Shown here one piece after another: positions 1-6,878 of a stretch of DNA of 11,519 nucleotides. Every line of letters starts with the position of its first letter. Positions within the stretch are counted from its first letter, which is position 1. The notes under the pieces were generated by a model, which saw only the letters and a program-made list of their open reading frames with translations, ran no database searches and was not told the DNA's origin. The stretch comes from Amoebophrya sp. AT5.2 (lineage: Eukaryota; Sar; Dinophyceae; Syndiniales; Amoebophryaceae). The translations under genes and the position numbers were made by a program. The DNA is taken from positions 1 through 11,519 of the forward strand of contig RXOD01006039.1 in NCBI GenBank assembly GCA_005223375.1, given 5' to 3'.

Positions 1-2286
1 GGGGATACCCAGCAGCCGCACCAGCTCGTCGGCCGTCCCCATCACCTCGCCGGCAGACCACTGCGGGAGCAGGTTCTGGCCAACGCTGTCCACGCCCGGG
101 CCGCATTGCTGTAGTGGCGACGCGGTCAACAGCGTCGGGAAAGTTGGCTGCACCTGAGGCCCAGAACCGTTGGGGCGCAGGGGAGAGGAACTGCGGCATC
201 CGCTGCGAGCCGCATGCTCTTGCAACTCCTGTTCCACCGCGGGCAGGAGGTGCCTTTGCTTGAGTGCAGACACAACAACGTCTACTGCATCCTGCCTTTC
301 CTCTCCATGATCTCTTGATAGTACCGCTGCTCCACGCCCTACCGCTCCTCCAGTTATCCCTCGCGCACTGTACGCGACGGCCTGGTCGTCGATGCGCACG
401 CTCCTCCGTTTTTTTCCCGCAAATGGTCCTCCGCCTCCGCGGGAATCCTTCTTGCTGCTGTTCGCGACAAGTGGCCGCCAATCGGGGCTTTGGGGGGCCA
501 GTCGCAGCTGCGAAAAGGGCCCGCGCAGCTTCTGCGAGGGTGTCGCTTGCGCCAGGGCGTCGCGGTGCAGCCCGAGCATTTGCCGCGCCGCCCCCAACCC
601 CGACGCAGAGGACTTCTCGTCCGGTTGCAAAATTAAAATTTCCGTTGGCGATACCGGCGATTCCGGCCTCGTTTGCATGTATTGTCTCGACGCAGACGAT
701 GAGTGTGTCGTCATGCCCTTGCTGCCCGGTGTCGACGGAGTCCACGTCGGCGCCGAAGCGGCCTTTTTACAAGCGGCGGCTGCAGCTGCGGGGGAATTCG
801 AATCATCAAACGAATCGCTTGTGTCCGGCTCCCCAACTACTCCCTCCCCACCCGCACCCGGGCCAAGCTGCGAGTTGCGGGCGAACGAAGACGTGAGGCC
901 GCATCGGTTCATGTGCACGAAGTTCATCCTGGCCTTCCGCTTCACCGATGCGGACCGGGAACGCACGCGCGAAGCAGACGAGGACGGAGCGAGAGGACCA
1001 TGTTTCGCGGGGGAGCCGGACCGCTTTTTGGGGGACGGAGACTTGCACGAAGTGGCAGCTGTGGCCGACGTCGCGGTGCCGAAGGAAATCAAATCATCAC
1101 TGCGGACGCCACTGCAAACCAACGCATTCGCGACGCGCTTCAAACTTCGACTTGAGGATCGCTCCTCCGCGTTGCGACGGGTCTGCCGGCAGGGACTACG
1201 ACTGCGACTGTGCGTGCCCGGCGATGCTGTTGCTTCCTCCCGCTTGCAGTTCCTCGCTGACAAACCCAATTCGAATGGTCTGGGCGACATCTTCCGGCTC
1301 TGGTAATCCAGTTCGATTTCGCGCGCGGACGTCGGGGACCACGAGGTGGCGCCGAAGCCGAAACTCCGGAACGGACCGTCTTCGAGCGTGGAGTAGTGGC
1401 TGCGCCAGGCAGATTCGAAATCGGTCTGGTGATCCATAAGTTCTTTCTTTGGTTTATTGTCTTGTGCTGAGGCTGCAACGGCCTTCTCGGACTCTGCGCG
1501 AACTCCTGCTTTCATCATTTTGGGAAAGAGTTCCATCGGCGTCGCCAGCAGCGTGGGAAGCAGCAAAGTGGCGGCTTGTACCGAGCCCCGCTCGCTCGTC
1601 CTTCTTCCGGTCGTCAGCCTCTCCTGGGGCTCCTGCGGGAGCTGCACGTTCGCGACACTCTGGCTCTTTCCCCGGTCCTGCCTCGTCTCCGCGAGTACGA
1701 GAGGGCCCTGTTCTACTTCTGCCGCACGCGTCGGCGGCTGCTGACTGGCACCGCGGAATGCAGACGACAAATCTTCATCCTCCGACGACATCTCGTACGC
1801 CATGCGTACGGTAAGTGTCGGCGGCACGTGCGACAGTAGCTGCCGGCTCTGCTCGTGCACCCCAAGACAATTCGTCGTGTTGTTCGTCGTGCTCGCATTG
1901 CACGGAGGACCCGCACTAATAGCGGACACAAAGGAGCCGACACTGGCCTCGTGAAAAAAAAGCTGCGAGTTGATGTCAGCAACTTGGCCTCCCGCCGCGA
2001 GAACGCTAGCCTCTTCCTGTAACGAGGCGGCATCTTGAAAGGACGATACTGTCGCGTCGTGCTGAACATGGCGCTGCGGGAGATCCGTATCCGGAAGGGC
2101 GCTCGACGACATCTTCTGGCAGTAGGAATCGGCGACCCGCGTCTTCGCTTCGCCGGAATGATCGCGCTGGTCAGGTAGGAGTGGTGGCAAAGGGCGCGGA
2201 TCCGAGGATGTCTCGAGTGGGTTTTCGTCGGGTACGACTGCCTCGCGCGCTGCCTTCAAGAAGTCAACGGGAGGATGGAGCATCAT
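1..2286 (-). CDS. Partial Ser/Arg/Pro-rich, probably nuclear protein of unknown family (left edge cuts off its 3' part)
   Basis: Reading the minus strand from tandem ATGs at 2286 and 2283 gives 762 sense codons with no stop before the window ends. An in-frame TGA at 2301-2299 sits just upstream, so the ATG pair is the natural start. I recognise no domain. The product looks largely disordered. It has an acidic patch near residues 168-172 (SSEDED) and RS-type runs at about 358-384 and 415-451 with many SP and RS dipeptides. Basic nuclear-localisation-like clusters are SPKKRS (about 418-423), VKRKAR (about 448-453) and GKKRRSVR (about 624-631). An Ala run lies near 500-505. The segment about 287-345, rich in aromatic and charged residues, and the final 30 residues look more ordered. 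Codon third positions are GC-rich, as in the neighbouring genes. I infer a phosphorylated nuclear protein (chromatin, RNA processing or cell cycle). The function is unknown and the C-terminus lies outside the window. Confidence 0.75.
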   Translation of the reverse strand, partial: MMLHPPVDFLKAAREAVVPDENPLETSSDPRPLPPLLPDQRDHSGEAKTRVADSYCQKMSSSALPDTDLPQRHVQHDATVSSFQDAASLQEEASVLAAGGQVADINSQLFFHEASVGSFVSAISAGPPCNASTTNNTTNCLGVHEQSRQLLSHVPPTLTVRMAYEMSSEDEDLSSAFRGASQQPPTRAAEVEQGPLVLAETRQDRGKSQSVANVQLPQEPQERLTTGRRTSERGSVQAATLLLPTLLATPMELFPKMMKAGVRAESEKAVAASAQDNKPKKELMDHQTDFESAWRSHYSTLEDGPFRSFGFGATSWSPTSAREIELDYQSRKMSPRPFELGLSARNCKREEATASPGTHSRSRSPCRQTRRNAEERSSSRSLKRVANALVCSGVRSDDLISFGTATSATAATSCKSPSPKKRSGSPAKHGPLAPSSSASRVRSRSASVKRKARMNFVHMNRCGLTSSFARNSQLGPGAGGEGVVGEPDTSDSFDDSNSPAAAAAACKKAASAPTWTPSTPGSKGMTTHSSSASRQYMQTRPESPVSPTEILILQPDEKSSASGLGAARQMLGLHRDALAQATPSQKLRGPFSQLRLAPQSPDWRPLVANSSKKDSRGGGGPFAGKKRRSVRIDDQAVAYSARGITGGAVGRGAAVLSRDHGEERQDAVDVVVSALKQRHLLPAVEQELQEHAARSGCRSSSPLRPNGSGPQVQPTFPTLLTASPLQQCGPGVDSVGQNLLPQWSAGEVMGTADELVRLLGIP

Positions 2287-3509
2287 TGAAGTGCTGAGTC
2301 ATGAGTATCGCTACGCCTTTTACGTGGCCAAATGACTGTGTTTCATGTCGAGATCGAATTTCTTGCGCGAGATCCAAATCCCTATCAGTTACTTTCACGA
2401 AAAACGGCACAGGAAAAAAGGCGGTACACGAATTCCAAAAAAGAAAGAGTTCCAGTGTCGCGCAGTGAGTCTGCATCAGCAACAAATAAAAAACAGCTGC
2501 GCTGCTGCCGAAAAACTTTTCTCTCGCGTCGAACCCAAAAAATGCAAAAAACCGCGAACACAAACATCCACAAGACACACGAAGACTCAAGTGCAGTTGC
2601 AGCTCCTGTTTGTTCTCTGTCGACTTTTGTAAACAGTCAATGATTTGTTCGCTATTTTTAGGAAACTTTGATGTCCCAGGGCATCAATGTTCCTTGTTCA
2701 TCCATCAGACAGCACCAGAAATAAGTGGTTCCCGTTCCTGCTCTGTTCGCGCTTTTAGAGGCACTACTGTGCGGGATCTTCCCGGCACCGTTCCCGGCAG
2801 GCTGTTCCGCCGCACTTCTTACATTACCACACGACAAGTCTTAACAAACCTTGAGTGAGCATTACCCTGTTCCAAGCATGTAAAAAAAGTATCACTACGT
2901 CTATAAGGAAACGTCGTATCTCGGATGCAAACCGCGCTGAACTTCAGAAGCAACGGGCAATCCTAATAAATCAGTTGCGGGGACCACATGAAACTGAATA
3001 CTAACTTAGTTCCCGACGAGATTGGTGGAAGGTGAGTACTTTTTCTACGTTTGCGCGTCTACCTGCGCTCGGCTGTGTCAATCCTTGAAACTGATATCGA
3101 AAATGAGTGTGATTCCTTCCCTCTGCTGTTGTGGCCTTCACCCTGCTCACACTGGATCTTCCCAGTTGCGTCAGACGAATCACATCCACGCTTTTATTCT
3201 TGCACGCGGGTAGTTTAGTGGTGCACTACGATCCTCGCTCGTCGTCGTCGCTACCGTAAGGGCCGCTGATAAATTCGTCGAGGGAGTGCAGGGCAGCGCC
3301 TTGCATTCTCGTTATCTTCGGAAGTGCTGTACAAGGTTCGCGGTCGCGCACGATTGTTATTACCTATTTGCTAGCTCGCAGCTACATCTGCTTCTGCCAT
3401 TTAAAATAGCTCGGCTCTACCTCTACCACTTTTGCAAAGCACTACATTTTTCTTCCGCTGATCATATCCCCACCCTATGCATTAGAATACACGGAGGCGA
3501 AATTATGGT

Positions 3510-3543
3510 GGGCGGGCGCTTCGCGGCCGGGCGGGTAGGTGGG
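3510..3543 (+). other. G-run cluster, possible G-quadruplex
   Basis: Five GGG runs occur on the plus strand at 3510-3512, 3514-3516, 3529-3531, 3533-3535 and 3541-3543. They are separated by loops of 1, 12, 1 and 5 nt. The central loop is itself GC-rich and could pair. The cluster lies in otherwise AT-leaning spacer, about 1.2 kb upstream of the Ser/Arg-rich gene's start codon. Whether it folds or matters is inference only. Confidence 0.35.
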
Positions 3544-3601
3544 TATCTCCGCCTCTGTTCTTCTGCTGCGATTCGCAGAAACTGAAACAGTAAAAATTTT
3601 G

Positions 3602-3730
3602 TCTGCACGACCCATGGATGCCTCCCCTGATGCATACACGATGCAGCAGCAGCCCAGCTAGTATAATCCTGAGCGAAAGCTGCTGGCAGGGCAGGGACGA
3701 TATCTGCCTGGCTAAATCTGCACGACCCAT
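3602..3730. repeat. 14-bp direct repeat bracketing a 101-bp segment
   Basis: The exact 14-mer TCTGCACGACCCAT occurs at 3602-3615 and again at 3717-3730. The segment between them contains an inverted pair, CAGCAGC (3644-3650) and GCTGCTG (3679-3685), and a weaker GGCAG/CTGCC pair further right. A short element bounded by a target-site-like duplication would look like this. However, 14 bp is long for common target-site duplications and no terminal inverted repeats are evident. A local duplication is an equal alternative. Confidence 0.5.
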
Positions 3731-3898
3731 TGCTATGCAAACAGAATCAATGCTACAGTCTATACTGTTGTTTCACTAATTGAAGCAGAGTGCACGGTAA
3801 GTTTATATGACAGACGTAAATCCCGTCGTCGGCACTAAAAAAATATAAAAAGTATGAAACAACATCACTCTCATCTACGATCGATCGGTCGCATCCCC

Positions 3899-6257
3899 CT
3901 AGTCTGATGAATGAAACTTTGAACTTTCCGACTCTGACTGCCTGGCTCTGACGACGCTCGGAAACACGTTTGTCGCCAGCAACGTCCGCTCTTGCAGCAT
4001 CTCCCACTCGAGTCGCCCTGTCGACCAGTTCCAGAATGCTACGCGCAGCTTCGGCCACCTGCCGTGCTGGTACTGCAGTTGAACGGGGGACTTGATGTCC
4101 GCATCCGCGTCTTGAGATCCTTCCCCTTGAATGTAGAAACGCACGTTCGTCACGCTGTACTCTGGAACATGCATCGCCTCCAGCCAGTCGGAGTGTTCGG
4201 GGGACACCCGGAGCCTCCAGTTCTCGTGTTTGGGGTTCCTGCTCGGCGATGCGGTCCGATGCCCGCTGGTCCCGGTCTGGCCAACACGTGCAGTCGCGGC
4301 ACGGGTGAGGAAACTTTCAGCGTCGGGAACCCCTGATGATTTCGATCGTAGTCGATATCGGTGGAGAGTCGAACAACTACATTTTTGATGACGAATACAT
4401 CGGCGTAAATGCGAACCTACTTTGCGAAATCTCGAAATTCTACGTACCCACGCTGTCCGCCGCCCGGCCTTCTCCAAGGAATTTTTCCGGCTCCAGACCA
4501 CCAAAATCTTCTTCCGGCGTCGGGTCCTGTCCAGCTCCAGAATCCTCTTCCACCCTCGTCTCGCGCCTGTTCCACCGTCCGTAGATACGCATTTTCGTCA
4601 TCGTCGTCGTCACGCGGAAGTACCTCGCCCCCCCTCCCCGCGGAAGTTTCTCGTCCCCCTGAGAATTCGCCTGCTCCCCCGAGGACTCCGAACCTGCCGC
4701 CGCTGGTGCGCCATCCTCTTCGATTCTGAAAACGTCGTCCCCTACAGCGGCAGCTCCTCCGCGGTTTGCTTGGGACCACGAGGTTTGTTTTCGCTGAATC
4801 GCCGCAGCGTACGCCATCTTCCGCACTCCCGCCACGCGAAGCGCGTACCGTTTCAGCGTGCGCGATGCTTCCGACAGCATTTCCTGGGTCCGGCGGCCCA
4901 TCACTGGGTAAAAGACGGTGCGCTGGAGACTGTCCACGAGGTGTTCTCGCAACCGGCCCGCCGCGTCGGAGGTCAGCTCGGCCGATTCTGCGTTTCCGGT
5001 CGGGGGCAGGCCGTCCAGCGCTCGGCGGTACCAAGCCACCACTTTTCGCACGTCCGCGAGGTCCAGGATGCGGGGCGTCTCCGTAACGCGACGCTTGTCC
5101 GCGACCCACGGGGACCCCACCAGCGGCACAGTGACGACCGCCGCGATTCTCGGCGGATGCGCAACAGATTCCTCGCCCAGCCTCGGATTTATTTTGGTCG
5201 AAGAAGACCTTCTTGAGCTGCCGCCGAGCTTCGGCGCGCGAGAAGGAGGAGGGCCATCGTCACTACTCTCCTCGGGCCCCCCGGGCGCATGCGACCGCAG
5301 TTTTAGCGGGATACGGTTCATCACGTTCGCCATTCTGTTCAGCCCGCGCGGCAGCGGCCCAAAAGCCGGGTCCTCAAAGTAGTGCATTCGGCCTTTTATC
5401 TGGCGCGGCCGCCGACCGGGCCCGAGCTGAAACCAGCTAGTCAATGGTAAATGGCGATACGTGTTCGCGAAAATGTTGGTGAGCGGAAGTCGCGGAACGG
5501 GAGTGAGGAGTGACGCGGGGGTATGCTGCTGCTGACTGCTCAACTGCTGCTGTCGTCCCTGCTCAGACGCTCGCTCGTTGTCATTGCCCACCGCTAGCGG
5601 CGCTTCGCCCAAGCTGTATCCGGCGAAAACCTTCTCTACAGACTCGCTCGCCGCGGACTCGTAGGTAAGCAGTGCGTCTTTCAACAGGTCCCACTTGTAC
5701 GGAGGCATCGGGTTGACAAAAGCCGCCGAAGCGTCTCCGGCCGCGCCGTCGGTCGGTGGGCTCGAGGAGGGGACCAGGTACCACAAGTGTACAGTGGTCG
5801 TTCGAGTAGAAAGATGCCCGTCTTGTTCAGCCCAGGCTTCGTCGTGATACGCTCGTTTCGGGTCCACGCCCAACTGGATCCTCGTATCCGCCGTCGCAAT
5901 GACGCCGTCGATGGCCACTTTCACGCCGTATTCCGCAATTCTCAAACTTCTTTCCGCCACCAGCGCCGGCGCAGCCGCAAGGAGCACGTCCGCGACACCC
6001 ACCTCCATCATGTCGGGGACGCCGCTTATCATCCCGCGCGCATCCCGCCGCGGCACGATCTGGATCTCCGGCGCGGCAACCAGTCGCCCACTCAGAAGCC
6101 GCAATTCAAACCGGTGCAGGTGCGGAGGATGCGGCTTCGAAAAAGCATCGAGGCGAGGGTCACGCGCCGAGAGCAGGGTACGGACGTCGGACGTATGACC
6201 AAAGGCCCCCCCAAGCAACAAGCCCAGGGCACGAAAGAGCTTTCGCGGCAGCTGCAT
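3899..6257 (-). CDS. Two-exon gene for a 747-residue protein of unknown family, possible signal peptide
   Basis: Exon 1 runs 6257-4448 and exon 2 runs 4332-3899 (TGA). A phase-1 GT-AG intron joins them and keeps the frame exactly (748 codons with stop). The first in-frame ATG is at 6257; the frame is open upstream only to a TAA about 90 nt away. Residues 1-9 are basic (MQLPRKLFR), followed by a short hydrophobic stretch (ALGLLLGGAFG), so a signal peptide or organelle presequence is plausible. Residues about 60-163 alternate like beta strands (VADVLLAAAPALVAERS, then VHLWYLVPSSS). About 230-248 is Gln-rich. About 285-325 is basic (GRMHYFEDPAFGPLPRG). About 395-495 is helical and basic. The C-terminal 110 residues are again well ordered (WPKLRVAFWNWSTGRLEWEM). 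I cannot place it in a family. An alternative is that the 5' end is spliced: CATGCAG, which includes the ATG, follows a pyrimidine-rich tract and could instead be an acceptor. Confidence 0.78.
4333..4447 (-). other. Intron in the 747-residue-protein gene
   Basis: This 115-nt intron starts GTACGTAG and ends AATCATCAG on the minus strand. Without splicing, the reading frame stops at TAG within the donor (4442-4440). With splicing, the split Gly codon G|GG is followed by GTT CCC GAC, and the frame continues for 143 more residues with clearly protein-like composition. The intron interior is more AT-rich than both exons. Confidence 0.8.
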
Positions 6258-6461
6258 GCCGAGAAACGAGTGGGACAAATGAAAAGTGACCTCCGACGCA
6301 AAAGTACAATGACAGACAAAGAAACGTGAAACGAGTTTTTAAAACAGGCTCAAGTAGAAACAAACTAAAGCCGTGTTTTTCTTTAACTTTATCCTGCTGG
6401 ATTTTGCAATTCAAGAGCGTTGTTGGTTGCAACAGAATGATAGGCTTAAGCTTTGGGTGTA

Positions 6462-6656
6462 CTAGAAAACCCACACATTTGCTCTTTTAAATTGATAGCG
6501 GTTGCTGTTGAGGTCTGTGATGATGCTGCAACAAGACGCAAGCAAAGCCAAACTGGCCGCAAAGAATGCCGCAAGAAACGCGGTGGCTGCAGCGATATGA
6601 TAAGTAAATCTTCGGTCGTGATCATCTGCAAGGAGGGCGCGGCTTGCGTAATCCAT
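6462..6656 (-). CDS. Possible small single-pass membrane protein or a 5' coding exon
   Basis: A genuine ATG at 6656 opens 64 codons ending in TAG. Residues 1-19 are hydrophilic (MDYASRALLADDHDRRF). They are followed by a roughly 25-residue hydrophobic Ala/Leu/Phe segment (AATAFLAAFFAASLALLAS), then a short polar tail. That is the pattern of a tail-side or signal anchor. It lies on the same strand as its neighbours, between COG3 and the 747-residue-protein gene, and could be an upstream exon of the latter, though I see no strong donor site. A chance ORF is quite possible: it is short, I recognise no homologue, and the opposite strand is also open here. Confidence 0.25.
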   Translation of the reverse strand: MDYASRALLADDHDRRFTYHIAAATAFLAAFFAASLALLASCCSIITDLNSNRYQFKRANVWVF

Positions 6657-6831
6657 TCGAACACAGAGAATTCAACATAATTCTATTCCTCAAAAGACCT
6701 CTACCGCCAAGGTAGGGCTACGATTTCGAGGCAGAGACTGATTCCTCTATTCGAAATTCTAATGGGGCGACAACGACATCTCCGCTTGTGCGACATAAAT
6801 AATTTCCGCAAATCTCAATCAACAGAGTAGC

Positions 6832-6844
6832 TATTTATAGGTAG
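6832..6844 (+). repeat. 13-bp element TATTTATAGGTAG, inverted copy at the other end of COG3
   Basis: TATTTATAGGTAG lies at 6832-6844 on the plus strand, about 35 bp beyond the COG3 stop codon. The identical 13-mer lies on the minus strand at 9856-9844, ending 17 bp upstream of the COG3 ATG. The two copies form an inverted pair that brackets the gene almost exactly. One or two such 13-mer matches are expected by chance in a window of this size, so only the placement makes it notable. Confidence 0.4.
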
Positions 6845-6878
6845 TCGATATTCTATATTGACTTCATTACTTGGAGCT

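Larger units (their letters stand above)
2287..3898. other. Gene-free spacer, about 1.6 kb
   Basis: No open frame here has an ATG start together with protein-like composition or a recognisable family, and I could not assemble a spliced gene. Base composition is clearly more AT-rich than the flanking coding regions. The region presumably carries the 3' end of the 747-residue-protein gene and the 5' leader and promoter of the Ser/Arg-rich gene. Structures that stand out are a 14-bp direct repeat around 3602-3730, a run of GGG triplets at 3510-3543 and short CGT triplet runs near 3238-3250. I found no tRNA or snRNA by eye, although divergent structured RNAs could be missed. Confidence 0.6.
6258..6878. 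other. Spacer between COG3 and the 747-residue-protein gene
   Basis: About 620 bp of AT-leaning sequence. It must contain the COG3 3' end and the promoter and leader of the next gene. The minus strand carries CTATAAATAG about 40 nt beyond the COG3 stop, which includes the TATAAA variant of a polyadenylation hexamer. A canonical AATAAA is not obvious nearby. A small hairpin, CTACC-gccaa-GGTAG, lies near 6701-6715. The only ORF worth noting is the 64-codon membrane-type frame listed separately. Confidence 0.5.

Noticed and set aside
392..1306. 304-codon plus-strand frame
   Set aside because: It lies wholly opposite the much longer 762-codon minus-strand frame, starts at no compelling context, and GC-rich coding DNA commonly leaves open antisense frames.
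2264..2643. Short frames on both strands around 2264-2643
   Set aside because: They overlap each other, mostly lack ATG starts or protein-like composition, and sit in AT-leaning spacer.
3238..3250. CGT triplet run as a microsatellite
   Set aside because: Only about four units, too short to be notable.
4417..5109. 230-codon minus-strand frame in another phase of the 747-residue-protein gene
   Set aside because: It is Gly/Arg/Pro-rich shadow sequence, and the longer spliced frame explains the region better.
4422..5216. 264-codon plus-strand frame
   Set aside because: It is antisense to the first exon of the 747-residue-protein gene. Its composition is Arg/Ser/Pro-rich, as expected for a shadow frame, with no recognisable family.
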